A stretch of 64,000 bases of DNA from Deltaproteobacteria bacterium (lineage in GTDB: Bacteria > Myxococcota_A > UBA796 > UBA2385): NCBI GenBank assembly GCA_018401435.1, contig JAGYJW010000027.1:29826-93825 (forward strand). The letters run 5' to 3'. Positions within the stretch are counted from its first letter, which is position 1. Each line of letters starts with the position of its first letter. Shown in pieces: positions 1 to 9,039 of this stretch. The notes under the pieces are model-generated. The model saw only the letters and a list, made by a program, of their open reading frames with translations. It did not search any database and was not told where the DNA came from. The position numbers and the translations under genes are program-made.

Positions 1-184
1 CGTCGCTGGCCTCCAGCTCCACCAGCGGCTCCTCCGCCGCCTCAACCGGGGGTGGCGGCGGGGGCGACGGGACGCGGGCGGTCCGGTGTTCGGCCGGCTT
101 GTGCCCGGAGGCCGGCGCATGGGGGATGCGCGGGCTGCCGTCTACAAGGCGCCTCGCGACGCGTCGGGCGAGGTCACGGAGCAC
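1..184 (-). CDS. Partial hypothetical protein, C-terminus beyond window
   Basis: A minus-strand frame opens with GTG three bases after the stop of the acyltransferase gene and stays open to the window edge, so only about 61 N-terminal residues are visible. The first part is basic and Arg-rich. It then turns into a run of six prolines followed by an acidic Glu-rich stretch, as in an interdomain linker. An in-frame TGA at 190-188 limits how far upstream the start can lie. The tight spacing suggests cotranscription with the acyltransferase. I recognise no family. Other frames here are Arg-rich and less protein-like. Confidence 0.4.
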   Translation of the reverse strand, partial: MLRDLARRVARRLVDGSPRIPHAPASGHKPAEHRTARVPSPPPPPPVEAAEEPLVELEASD

Positions 185-187
185 CGG

Positions 188-1081
188 TCAGCGCATGGCC
201 CCGCGCAGCAGCTGAAGCACAGCCTGCTGGTTGACGGGCAGCGGGGGCGACGGCCACTTCAGGCGGCCTTCGCTGCGTTCCCAGGCGCGCTGCGCTTCGC
301 CCAGGGCCTTGATCGCGTCCATGCTGCGCTGGGTGATGGCCAGGGCGGAGGCCTGGGGGTCGTTGGAGTCAAGCAGGTCCGCATAGTCCACTGCTTTTCC
401 GAAACAGATGTCGATGGGGTACTTCGACGGCGAGATCCAGTTGTAGAGGGTCTCTGCCACCATGCGGTTGCTGAGGCCCTTCACGAAGACGGGAACGATG
501 CGCAGGCCTTCCACCTTGCAGGCCAGGTGGCCCACGCCGGGCTGCGGCGGCAGCAAGGAGTAGGGATCGGCGTCCTTGTTGCGCCGGCCCTCGGGATGGA
601 TGCCGATCATGGTGCCCGGATGCCGAAGCTCATCGGCCATGCGGTCCAGGGCGAAGCGGTTGAAGGGGGCCTTGCTCTTGTCCCGCATGATGGGCGGGAA
701 CATGGCCATGCCGCTCAGGCCGAGGTTGATCGCAGCGCCGATGGGGCCGTCGTAGAAGAAGGTGGACCGCACCGGAAAGAAGATCCGACGGGTCATGCGG
801 CTGTAGCGCATGGCCGCATAGGCGATGGTGTAGAAGTCGAAGAAGGAGCGGTGGTTGGCCACCATCACCAGGCTGGTCTTCTTGTCCAGGTCGTCGAGGT
901 TTTCGAGTCCGTGGATGCGGAAGCGGCGACCGCCGGCAAACCACAGCAGGGCCAGGCCCCAGGTGTTGCTGGCCAGTAGCGAGAAGGGCTTGAGGGGCCC
1001 GGCAAAGAGGTTCGCGACGCGAAACCAGAGCCGCTCCGTGCGGTTCAGAACGGCGAGCTGTTCGGCAGTGGGCTGAAGCAT
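188..1081 (-). CDS. 1-acylglycerol-3-phosphate acyltransferase (PlsC-like)
   Basis: A 297-residue acyltransferase of the PlsC/LPLAT family, which transfers acyl chains to lysophosphatidate or a similar lysolipid at the cytoplasmic membrane. The HX4D catalytic motif appears as NHRSFFD near residue 76. The substrate-binding PEGRRN block follows about 90 residues later. A hydrophobic segment precedes the catalytic block. Length fits the family, which is usually 240-300 residues. The ATG at 1081 is the first start, and no upstream gene overlaps it. The downstream partial gene begins 3 bases after the stop, so the two are probably one unit. The exact lyso-acceptor cannot be read from sequence. Confidence 0.85.
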   Translation of the reverse strand: MLQPTAEQLAVLNRTERLWFRVANLFAGPLKPFSLLASNTWGLALLWFAGGRRFRIHGLENLDDLDKKTSLVMVANHRSFFDFYTIAYAAMRYSRMTRRIFFPVRSTFFYDGPIGAAINLGLSGMAMFPPIMRDKSKAPFNRFALDRMADELRHPGTMIGIHPEGRRNKDADPYSLLPPQPGVGHLACKVEGLRIVPVFVKGLSNRMVAETLYNWISPSKYPIDICFGKAVDYADLLDSNDPQASALAITQRSMDAIKALGEAQRAWERSEGRLKWPSPPLPVNQQAVLQLLRGAMR

Positions 1082-1185
1082 GGCGGTTCGGGGGAGGGGG
1101 GACCGACGGGGACAGCCTGTCTTGGCACCGGCGTGCGCGGGTCAAGGGGCCATCCTGGGAGCTAACCCGAAATGTCTTCGCTGTG

Positions 1186-2601
1186 TCAACGGCCGGGGAG
1201 GGTCGGGTCGCCGGGCGCGGCCAGCCGGTAGAGGTGATCCCCCGCCACGGCCACCGGCGCCTGCCCCACCAGGGCCTGCACCTGGTCGGTGAATTCCGCC
1301 CGTCGCCCCTGCTCATAGACCACCAGCCACAGCCGCGGATGGGCGGCGATGGCCGCTTGCAGGCGGTCCCGGGTGTGGTCGTTGACATAGACCACATGGC
1401 CCTTCACCCGGCGGGGCTGCCCCTCGCGGTGGTCCCCCCACCGCATGGGGTAGGGGCGAATCCGGGGCATGGGCCACCAGGGGCGCAGCCGCCAGAGCAC
1501 CGGCCCCGTGCGGCTCTTGTCGTCGTCGTCCAGACCCGGTGGTGCCAGCAGGTAGAGGGCGTCTCCCGAGCAGCTCGGGTCAGGGGGCTGGCCTGGGGGG
1601 CAGCTCCAGGGAACCCGCAGCTCTGCCAGCGCGAGATCGATGGCCCGGGGCGGATCCTCGACGATTCGGTGCAGCGCCTGCAGGTTCTGCACCAGCACGA
1701 GGCCCCCTTGCAACAGGCTGATCCCGATGACCAGCTTGCGTTGCCAGGACCGGCTCGCCCCGGCGCCCACCAGCAGCGCCACGGGAACGCCCAGGAGCAG
1801 CAGATAGGGAAACTGGTGAGGGGCGGCGATGTGGCCGGCCACCAGGGCCATCCATGCCAGGATGAGGCCCCCGCAAGCCGCCGCGAGACCCGGCCGGGCC
1901 CGCGCCCCCAGCAGGGCCAGGGGGGCCAGCCCCACCAGGCCCAGCCAACCGAAGCGCTGCTGGAAGGCCTCCGCCACCAGCGCCGGGCGAAAGGGCGGCT
2001 GGCGGAAGCTGCCAGGCTCACGCGCCAGATCGAGCAGCGGCGACAGCAGCGGCAGCGCGGCCAGCAGGGCCACGGCGCCCACCCGAAGGGCCACCCGAGG
2101 TCCCAGGCTCAGGGCCGCCAGGCCGCCCGCGAGACCCGCCAGCGCGTGGGTCCATCCGCCACCCACCGTGGCCAGGGCCAGCCAGCCCCAGGTGCGCCGG
2201 CCCGCCGCGATCTCCTCCCGGCTGACAAAGGCCAGGGCCACCCAGGCGGTGGCCAGCGGGTATTGGTTGACCTCGGCGGCATAGGCCAGCTGGAGGGGGC
2301 TCAGGGCCAGCACGAGGCCGGCCAGCAGCGAGTGCCGGGCCACCAGGGCCACCGTCGACAGGCTCAGCAGCGCGCTGGACAGCAGCCACAGCCCCGGCAC
2401 CGGCAGGGCCCACTCCCACAAGGCATGCAGCAGGGGCCAGAGCGGCGGGTGCAGCCCCGTGAATTCCGTGGTCAGCCGCCCCCAGTCTCCGGCCTCCAGC
2501 GCGTCCACGGTGGCGCTGGGGTAGGCGCTGTAGAGCCAGGCCACCTCGTCCCAGCGGTTGGGCAGGCGCAGGGCCCGCATACCAGCCGCCAGGGCCAGCA
2601 C
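1186..2601 (-). CDS. Polytopic GT-C-type glycosyltransferase-like membrane protein
   Basis: A 471-residue integral membrane protein with about ten hydrophobic segments and a soluble C-terminal third. Near the N-terminus it carries an acidic WDEVAWLY block followed by GLHPPLWPLL. That Asp-Glu plus HPPL arrangement is typical of the first periplasmic loop of ArnT/PMT-like (GT39/GT83) lipid-linked sugar transferases. The GTG start lies 22 bases after the stop of the upstream membrane-protein gene, so this is the last gene of a three-gene set of similar proteins. The donor and acceptor are unknown. A wide plus-strand open frame over the same bases is a GC-driven shadow. Confidence 0.72.
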   Translation of the reverse strand: MLALAAGMRALRLPNRWDEVAWLYSAYPSATVDALEAGDWGRLTTEFTGLHPPLWPLLHALWEWALPVPGLWLLSSALLSLSTVALVARHSLLAGLVLALSPLQLAYAAEVNQYPLATAWVALAFVSREEIAAGRRTWGWLALATVGGGWTHALAGLAGGLAALSLGPRVALRVGAVALLAALPLLSPLLDLAREPGSFRQPPFRPALVAEAFQQRFGWLGLVGLAPLALLGARARPGLAAACGGLILAWMALVAGHIAAPHQFPYLLLLGVPVALLVGAGASRSWQRKLVIGISLLQGGLVLVQNLQALHRIVEDPPRAIDLALAELRVPWSCPPGQPPDPSCSGDALYLLAPPGLDDDDKSRTGPVLWRLRPWWPMPRIRPYPMRWGDHREGQPRRVKGHVVYVNDHTRDRLQAAIAAHPRLWLVVYEQGRRAEFTDQVQALVGQAPVAVAGDHLYRLAAPGDPTLPGR

Positions 2602-2623
2602 GGCGGGCAGGCCCCAGCGGGGC

Positions 2624-3910
2624 TCAGGGATCGACCACCTCGATGGTCAGGTCGGGCCGCAGCACGCGAAGGGGCCAGACCAGCTCTCCTTCGCGCCCCT
2701 GACCCCGGCGGGCCACCCGGTAGACGGCCCCCTGGGGCAGGCTGAGGGCCAGCGCCTCGGCCTCCTGGCGCAGCTCGGTGGCGCCGCGGGTGCTGGCCTC
2801 CTCGAAGAGTGGCCGGCAGTCCACCACCGGAACCGGAACCACAAAGGGCGCCGGCGGCTGGGAGAGGGGGTCTTGATCGGCCCGCTCTGCCGCCACCTGG
2901 GTCACCAGCGCCGCGGTCGGCCACAGCAGCAGGGCCTCGACCCCCCGCGGCAGCAGGGCGCCCGCCCAGGGCAGCAAGGCCACCACCGAGGGCAGCAGGT
3001 AGCGCGCCTCCAGGCGCTCGCCGAAGAGGGCGGCGACCACCAGAAGGCCGATCAATGGGCCCATCACGGCGAGTCGAAGCGCGGGCGAAGGCGGTCGGTC
3101 CGCAGCCCTGGGCCAGAGGGCGCCCAGCAGCGCCAGCCCGGCCAGGGCCGCGCCGGTCCACAGGGGCGCGTGTTGCAGGGCCAGGGCGCCGTCGTGGAAG
3201 AAGTCCACCCAGCCCGACAGGCTGTGGGGCGGGTCGCCATTGGACGACACCCACCAGCTGCCCAGCAGGCCGCTCCGGGGTCGGGGCGAGATCAGCGGAT
3301 CCAGCCACCGCAGGGCGAAGGGGAAGCCAAAGAGCACCCCCACCAGCCCCAGGGGGCGGGCGGCCAGCAGCGCGAGGGCCGGCAGGGCGATGGGCTTGAC
3401 CGCCACCGCCGAGATGGCGAGGGCGCCTCCCAGCACCGCCATGCCGCCGCCCCTGTGGGTCAAGCCGACCCCCAGCAGCACGACGGCCAGCGCCGGCGCA
3501 TCTCCCGCGCTCAAGGCCGAGGTGTAGACCCCCAGCGGCAAGAAGGCGAGCAGCCAGCCTCCGCCCCCACCCAGGCCCAGGGACCGCCCAAAGCCCCACA
3601 GCAGCAGGCAGGAGGCCGTGCCCGACAGCAGGCTGAGCAGGCGCACATCGCCCAGCAGCCGCAGCATCGCGACATGAAGGGGGTAGAGGTGGCCCTCCAG
3701 GTGGATGGCGGCGTCGAGCCCCGTGCCATCGGGGCCAAAGGGCGCGCCGCCGCCCAGCGCCCAAGCGGCCGCCCCCCGCAGGGCCCCCGCGACCAGCAGC
3801 AGGGCCAGGGCCTCCACCCCCAGGCGGATCCGGCTCGGGCCCCCGTGGGCCCCGCTGGCGCCCTTGGGCGGGCGCTTGGGCTTGGCTTTGGGCGTGTCGC
3901 GGGTGGTCAC
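2624..3910 (-). CDS. Polytopic membrane protein, GT-C-like
   Basis: A 428-residue protein that starts with a basic cytoplasmic stretch (KAKPKRPPKG) before the first hydrophobic helix, then alternates hydrophobic helices to about residue 340 and ends in a soluble domain. The first external loop has EGHLYPLH, resembling the HPP-type loop of GT-C transferases but less canonical than in the downstream gene. The GTG start overlaps the stop of the upstream gene by four bases (GTGA), which fixes the start and implies translational coupling. A longer frame on the same strand runs upstream of this GTG but reads Arg/Pro-rich nonsense through the neighbouring gene. The glycosyltransferase role is inferred from loop pattern and neighbours. 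Confidence 0.68.
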   Translation of the reverse strand: MTTRDTPKAKPKRPPKGASGAHGGPSRIRLGVEALALLLVAGALRGAAAWALGGGAPFGPDGTGLDAAIHLEGHLYPLHVAMLRLLGDVRLLSLLSGTASCLLLWGFGRSLGLGGGGGWLLAFLPLGVYTSALSAGDAPALAVVLLGVGLTHRGGGMAVLGGALAISAVAVKPIALPALALLAARPLGLVGVLFGFPFALRWLDPLISPRPRSGLLGSWWVSSNGDPPHSLSGWVDFFHDGALALQHAPLWTGAALAGLALLGALWPRAADRPPSPALRLAVMGPLIGLLVVAALFGERLEARYLLPSVVALLPWAGALLPRGVEALLLWPTAALVTQVAAERADQDPLSQPPAPFVVPVPVVDCRPLFEEASTRGATELRQEAEALALSLPQGAVYRVARRGQGREGELVWPLRVLRPDLTIEVVDP

Positions 3911-5138
3911 CGGGGCTCCAGCAGCCGAGGGGGCGCGATGGCGTAATCGATGCGCCAGCCGCCGGGGCCCCGGGTGGCAGCCACGGGCGCGGCCCCGTAG
4001 AGCCGGCGCATGCGGCGGGCGCGATCCCGCAGCCCCCGGCTGGACCAGGCCCGGTGTTGCCCCTCTTCGGACCAGGTGAAGCAGGCGCCGGGGGGCACCG
4101 GGTCGGTCCACAAGGCCAGGTGGCTGGGGGCGAGGCTCGCCTGAGGGCGGGTCCAGGCTGAGCTCCTGGCAGCCTGCCGGCGGCTGCCGGCAGGCCGACC
4201 GCCTCGGCCGACAGGTCGACCGGCTGCGCCCAGACCTCGGCCAGGGTGCCCGTCTGCACGGCCAGGCCGCCAGCCACCAGCAGGCCCGGCACCACACCCC
4301 AGCGCTGCGCCGCCACACCGGCCAGCACACAGAGCGCCACGCCGCCCATCAGCGCGTGGCGGGCGCCATAATCATCAAAGAAGCAGCCGGTGAGGTGCGC
4401 CCAGGCGGCGACCCCCAGCAGGGGCCAGGCCCGCCGCTCCACCAGCCCCAGCAGGCCCAGCAGCAGGATGGGCGGCCCCAGGAAGTCCACCATGGGCAGG
4501 TTGGGCAGCAGCCCCCAGGGCAGGGGCACTCCGGCTTCCGGCGGGCGGCCCCCGCGGGTGATCAAGGCGAGGCCCGCCCCCAGGCAGCCGGCCAGACCGG
4601 GCGCCCCGCGCAGCAGGGTCATCAGGGCCAGCTCCGGTCGCAGCCAGGCCGAAAGCACCGCCAGGCCCGCCGCTGGCAGGGCCCGCCGGCTGTACAAGCA
4701 GCCCAGGCCCAGCAGGTGGGCCAGCAGAACCGGGTAGACCGAGGTGCTCCAGGCCGCGTGTTCGGGCAGCAGGGCGACAAAGAGCGCCGCCCAGAGCGCC
4801 GCGCCCGCCCCGAAGTGCCGGCGGGTCCACAGCCCGACCACCCCCACCGACAGCGCGCCGGTCATCGCAGCGAAAATGAGCAATAGACGAGGATCCTGGC
4901 TGAGGTGACCCATCGTGCTGAAGAGCCTGCCCAAGGCCGGCACGAAGCTGGCGGAGGGGTCGGCGAGGCCCTGGCCCAGGAAGGCTTCGAAGTAGCGCCG
5001 CTCGTGCCCGTCGAAGATCCGCCGCAGCCCGCGGGCTTCGCCATATCGGCTCCAATCGGCCATCCAGCCGGCGCGCACCCAGAAGGCCAGCCCGACAAGG
5101 GCGCCAAGGGCGAGCAGGTCCGGGGCACGGCGGGGCAT
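3907..5138 (-). CDS. Polytopic membrane protein with an internal frameshift
   Basis: The reading frame starts at ATG 5138 and encodes a hydrophobic protein with about eight predicted helices for roughly 320 residues. Near 4160-4170 the protein-like sequence moves to another frame, which continues through SSAWTRPQASLAPSH to a stop at 3907 that overlaps the next gene's GTG. One base gained or lost restores a protein of about 410 residues. The switch point directly abuts a perfect 10-base inverted repeat at 4172-4195, a classic place for a sequencing error. The neighbours are GT-C-like proteins, and a related role is likely but unproven. The ATG lies only six bases from the divergent ATG at 5145. 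Confidence 0.6.
4172..4195. repeat. Perfect inverted repeat, 10-base arms and 4-base loop
   Basis: The arms gcctgccggc (4172-4181) and gccggcaggc (4186-4195) flank the loop ggct. The repeat sits inside a membrane-protein gene exactly where its reading frame breaks. A stable GC hairpin like this often causes dropped bases, so it explains the frameshift better than a regulatory role. Confidence 0.7.
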
Positions 5139-5144
5139 CCGGGG

Positions 5145-6694
5145 ATGCTACCTTGCGGCACCGCCGAGGTGCCCTTGCCCCGCAGCCCCACCGATCGCCG
5201 CACCGACCGCGCCCTGGTGCTGGCGGCGATGCTGCTGGGCTGCCTGCTGCTCTGGCCCCAGCTGGGCACCCTCGGCCATGGGCTCTGGGGCCCGGAAGAC
5301 CCCTGGACCCACCGCGACTTCCTGGGGGCCTGGTGGCTGTGGTGGTCTCGCTGCCAGCCCGGCGACGCCCTCGCCCGGCAGGGCTTCCCCGATGCCCCGC
5401 TGCCCTTGCAACACAGCATCCCCAACCCCTTTGACGCCTGGCTGCTCGGGCCCCTGGCCTGCGCCGAGGGCACCCTGGCGCCGGGCGCCTTTCGGCTGTG
5501 GAATGCCAGCCAGCTGGCCCACCACCTGCTCAATCTGGGGGGAGCGGCCCTGCTCGCCCGCGCGCTCGGCGCCGGGGCCTGGGCCAGCCTGGGTGGGGTG
5601 GCGCTGGTGGCCGCCAGTCCGGTCATGCTGCACGAGATCGCCGGCGGTCGCAGCCTGTCGGGGGCGGTCTGGCCGGGCCTCTTTGCGCTGGTCGCCCTGC
5701 TGCGGGGCTGGGGGCTGCTCGCGGGCCTGCTGCTGGGGCTGCAGGGGCTGGCCTACCTCTACGCCGGCGCGCTCTTTGGGCTGGTGGCGCTGATTCTTCG
5801 CCCCAGCTGGGCCTTGTTGGCCGCCGCATTGCCCCTGGCGCCCTATGCCCTCTGGCTGGCGCCCCTGGCTGGAGGACTGCACGGAAAGGCGCCCCCGGCC
5901 GGCTTCACCCAGCTGCCCCTCGACGGCTTGTTGGGCGGAGCTGGGGTGCCCGAGCGCTTCCGCCTGCATCCCCTGCTGCTGCTGCCGGGCCTCCTGGGCT
6001 TGGGGCTGGGCAAGGGCAAGGGCCGGCTGAGGCGGCTGGCGGCGGCCCTGGTGGTGCTGGGCGTGGCCTTGGGGCCGACCCGGGCTTCGGCGTGCACCAG
6101 CCCGCCTTCTCCTCGCCGCTGGCCGGCCTGATGGCGCTGGTGCCCGGCCTCGGCCGCATGCACCATCCTGCGGGCGGCCTTGCTGCTGGTGCCCCTGCTG
6201 GGCGCGGGCCTCGCCCGCCTGCTCGATCGCCTGCCGGCCCCGCTGATCCTGCTGCCTCTGGGCTGGCCCTGGCCGCCGCGCCCACCCTTCAGCGGGCCAC
6301 CGCCTGGGACGCGCCGGTCCGCCCGCCAGGGGCCGAAGCCGCCGTGTGGTTGCGCGATCACGGCGCGGCCGTGGTGGACCTGTCGGGTGCTGGGGACGCC
6401 GCCCTGGGCCTGCAACCCCTGCATGGACTGCCCATGTTGGAGGGGCTGCGGCGGCCCTCTGCGCCCCGGGGCGCGGGAGGCGGCCGGGCCTGGCGCCTGC
6501 GCGCGGGGGCCGACGGCTGGCTGGCCGGACAGCGCCAACCCGGCCTCGCCGCCGCCCTCTCCCAGGCCGGCTTCAGCCATGTGCTGGTGGTGGAGCGGGA
6601 TCGGCCCGTCGATATCCGCGCTGTGGAGGCCGATCTCGGCCCGCCCGTCTACCCGGGCGTCTACGCCCTCGACCCGTCCGAGGAGCAGCCGTGA
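5145..6694 (+). CDS. Polytopic membrane protein (GT-C-like), several frameshifts
   Basis: A hydrophobic protein of about 515 residues once three shifts are joined. The first frame covers about 310 residues (motifs PEDPWTHRDF and HSIPNPFDAW in the first loop) to about 6070. The second reads FGVHQPAFSSPLAGL. A short third covers about 6170-6260 (LLLVPLLGAGLARLLDRL). The last returns to the second frame and ends at a stop at 6692-6694. Alternative starts are ATG 5145 and GTG 5169; the GTG leaves more room from the divergent gene. The following gene overlaps its stop by GTGA. It probably belongs with the adjacent GT-C-like proteins. Confidence 0.55.
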
Positions 6695-7020
6695 GCCTGA
6701 ACGATCCCAATTTCTATCTGCGGCTGGCCGCCCAGGGGGGCTGGTCCGTGGTGGTCTTTGGCAGCCCGGGCTGCGGGGCCTGCCGGCGCCTGAAGGCCCT
6801 GCTGCCGGCGCTGGGCGAGGCCTTGCCCGGCCTCCACCTGCACTATGCCGAGGCTGAGCAGAATATGGGCGTACTGGCCGATCTCGAGGTCTTTCACCTG
6901 CCGGCGATCCAGCTCTACGCGGGTGCAGAAGCCCACGCGGCCATCTCGGCAGAACTCAACGTGAACGCGCTGGCTGACGCCATTCTGCGCGCGAAGTCGT
7001 CCCCGCCGACTGCGCTCTGA
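6691..7020 (+). CDS. Thioredoxin-like protein, CGAC active site
   Basis: A 109-residue cytosolic thioredoxin-fold protein without a signal peptide. The beta strand WSVVVFGSPGCGACRRL carries a CxxC redox motif (CGAC) in place of the classical CGPC. A cis-proline loop (FHLPAIQLY) and the C-terminal helix follow, as in a minimal thioredoxin. The GTG start overlaps the stop of the membrane-protein gene by four bases (GTGA), so it is translated with that gene. The function is presumably dithiol-disulfide exchange, with unknown partner. The Ala in the third position of the active-site motif suggests a redox potential unlike that of thioredoxin 1, but that is inference. Confidence 0.82.
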   Translation: MSLNDPNFYLRLAAQGGWSVVVFGSPGCGACRRLKALLPALGEALPGLHLHYAEAEQNMGVLADLEVFHLPAIQLYAGAEAHAAISAELNVNALADAILRAKSSPPTAL

Positions 7021-7048
7021 TGGCGGTCTGTCGGCGCGCGGATCGGCC

Positions 7049-7321
7049 TCAGCACTCCGAGGACCAGCAGCTGTCCTCGCAGGTCTGGAACTGGCCGCAG
7101 GGCAGCTTTGCGCAGTCCTTCATGCAGGCACGGTAGGCGCGCTCGCGCTGGCAGGCCCGGTCATAGTCCCCGGGCTCCATCAGCTCGTCCTCGCAGTCCT
7201 CTACGGAGTCCCAGCCCCAGCCCCCGCACTCCACCATTTGTTGGCATATCTCCTGGTTCTTGGGGCCGTCGTTGGCGGCCAGGAAGCAGGCGCTGAGCAG
7301 CAGGGGGGGGAGCAATCTCAC
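7049..7321 (-). CDS. Small cysteine-rich lipoprotein
   Basis: A 90-residue secreted lipoprotein. From GTG 7321 the signal peptide reads VRLLPPLLLSAC, with the lipobox LSAC placing Cys as the lipidated residue. A GGAGAG ribosome-binding site lies just upstream and favours this start over the in-frame ATG at 7351. The mature part is acidic and holds about nine more cysteines (for example MVECGGWGW, CMKDCAKLPCGQFQTCED), probably disulfide-bonded in the periplasm or at the surface. I recognise no family. It is convergent with the thioredoxin-like gene and divergent from the FHA regulator. Confidence 0.65.
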   Translation of the reverse strand: MRLLPPLLLSACFLAANDGPKNQEICQQMVECGGWGWDSVEDCEDELMEPGDYDRACQRERAYRACMKDCAKLPCGQFQTCEDSCWSSEC

Positions 7322-7420
7322 GGGCTCTCCGGCCTCGCGGGTGGACCTCATGGGGCATAGTGCCCGGAGTGCGCTTCTTTGTCTGCCCGTCGCCGCGGGA
7401 GCAGCGCCATGCACCGCGGC

Positions 7421-7426
7421 AGGAGG
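7421..7426 (+). promoter_or_regulatory. Strong ribosome-binding site deciding the ATG at 7435
   Basis: AGGAGG lies 8 bases before ATG 7435. It selects that codon over the open frame that extends 75 bases upstream. Confidence 0.75.
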
Positions 7427-7434
7427 TCTCTGCC

Positions 7435-9039
7435 ATGCCCGCCTTGCGCTTCTTCCGCGGAACCGACCTGCTGGCGGAATACCGCCTGCGCCCCGGTCGC
7501 ACCACCATCGGCCGCGCCGACCAATGCGATGTTGCGCTGCCCGGCGAGACCATCAGCCGGGTGCATTGTGTGGTGCAAGGTCGCCGGGACGAGTGGGAGA
7601 TCCTCGACCGCAGCCGCCACGGCCTGACCGTGGACGACCGTCCCGTGGACGGCAAGGCCACCTTGCAGGAGGGCAGCGTCATCACCTTTGGCCCCTACCG
7701 GGTCGAGGTCAGCCTGACGTCGCGGGAGGCCCGACCCACCGCCCCGCAGGAGCCCGAACAGACCCACGAGATCCTCCTGGGCAACGACAAAGACGGCTTG
7801 CGGGTAGAGCGGGCGGCCCTGGTGGTGGTAGCCGGCGAGCAGCCCGGCCAGCGCCTGCCCCTGCGCCACTCCCGGTTGAGCGTGGGCGGCCCGGGTTCCC
7901 ACATCGCGCTGCCCGACGCGGGCCTGGCCAAGGACCACGCCTGGCTGCGCATCTCCCGCGGTCGGGCCATGGTCGAGCCCGGTGCCGGCGCGACCTTCCT
8001 GGATGGCGAGCGCCTGCGGGACGTCACGCCCCTCTACAGCGACGAAGAGTTCCGGATCGGGCGGACGGTGTTGCGCGTGGAGCGCGACCAGGAGGAGGAG
8101 CTGCCCCTGGCCAGCCGCTTTGGCGAGATGGTCGCCGAGAGCCGGTCCATGCGCCAGCTCTTCGGCACCCTGCGCCGCATGGCGGGCCACCACTACACGG
8201 TGCTGGTGGTGGGGGAGAGCGGCACGGGCAAGGAGCTGATCGCCCGCGGCATCCACCAGCACAGCCCGCGGGCAGAAGGGCCCTTCGTCGCCCTCAATTG
8301 CGGGGCCATCACCGACAGCCTCTTTGAGAGCGAGCTCTTTGGCCACGAGAAGGGGGCCTTCACCGGCGCCGACAAGCGCCGGAACGGGGCCTTCCTGGAG
8401 GCCGACCAGGGCACCCTCTTCCTCGACGAGGTGGGCGAGCTGCCCGAGGCCGCCCAGGCCAAGCTGCTGCGCACCCTCGAGACCGGCGAGGTGCGCCGGG
8501 TGGGCAGCACCGAGGTCAGCTACCCCGATGTGCGGGTGGTCGCGGCCACCAACCGCGACCTCGCCCGGGCGGTGCGCGAGGGCAGCTTTCGCGAGGACCT
8601 CTTCTTCCGCCTCGCCGTGCTCACCGTGACCGTGCCCCCCTTGCGCGAGCGGGCGGAGGATCTCGGCCTGCTCAGCCGCTTCCTCTGCCGCAAGCTCGAC
8701 CCGCGCTGCCAGCTCAGCCCCGACGCCCAGGAGCTGCTGGCCCGCCACAGCTGGCCCGGGAATGTGCGCGAGTTGCGCAATGTGCTCACCCGCGCCTTTG
8801 TGCTCGGCGGACCCCAGATCGGCGTCCAGGACCTCACCTTCCACAAGCTCACCGACGACAGCCACCTGTCGGTGGTCGCGGAGTCTCCGGTGGAGGTGGC
8901 CTTTGCTGCCACCGAGCGCGACTTCCTGCGGGGGCTGATGGCCCGCCACGCCGACAACCGCAGCGCCGCCGCCCGCGAGCTGGGCGTGGCCCGCAGCACC
9001 CTCCATTACAAGCTCAAGAAGCACGGTCTCAGCGGATGA
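7435..9039 (+). CDS. Double-FHA sigma-54-dependent transcriptional activator
   Basis: A 534-residue bacterial enhancer-binding protein. The N-terminal FHA domain (about residues 1-95) has the canonical phosphothreonine-binding set GRADQCDVALPGETISRVHC. A second, degenerate FHA-like domain (about 110-205) lacks the Arg and Ser-x-x-His signature. An AAA+ sigma-54 interaction domain follows, with Walker A GESGTGKE, the sigma-54 contact loop GAFTGA and a Walker B region LFLDEVGEL. The protein ends in a Fis-type helix-turn-helix (ARELGVARSTLHYKLKKHG). It probably converts Ser/Thr-kinase signalling into sigma-54 transcription, as FHA activators do in myxobacteria. The next gene overlaps its stop by ATGA and is a likely partner. 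Confidence 0.92.
   Translation: MPALRFFRGTDLLAEYRLRPGRTTIGRADQCDVALPGETISRVHCVVQGRRDEWEILDRSRHGLTVDDRPVDGKATLQEGSVITFGPYRVEVSLTSREARPTAPQEPEQTHEILLGNDKDGLRVERAALVVVAGEQPGQRLPLRHSRLSVGGPGSHIALPDAGLAKDHAWLRISRGRAMVEPGAGATFLDGERLRDVTPLYSDEEFRIGRTVLRVERDQEEELPLASRFGEMVAESRSMRQLFGTLRRMAGHHYTVLVVGESGTGKELIARGIHQHSPRAEGPFVALNCGAITDSLFESELFGHEKGAFTGADKRRNGAFLEADQGTLFLDEVGELPEAAQAKLLRTLETGEVRRVGSTEVSYPDVRVVAATNRDLARAVREGSFREDLFFRLAVLTVTVPPLRERAEDLGLLSRFLCRKLDPRCQLSPDAQELLARHSWPGNVRELRNVLTRAFVLGGPQIGVQDLTFHKLTDDSHLSVVAESPVEVAFAATERDFLRGLMARHADNRSAAARELGVARSTLHYKLKKHGLSG

Noticed and set aside
1124..1140. A TGGCAC...TGC sequence resembling a sigma-54 promoter
   Set aside because: The spacing between the GG and GC elements is one base short and no plus-strand gene follows.
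7348..9024. A long minus-strand open frame opposite the FHA activator
   Set aside because: Composition is Ala/Gly/His-rich with no family motif, while the plus strand has complete FHA, AAA+ and HTH motifs.
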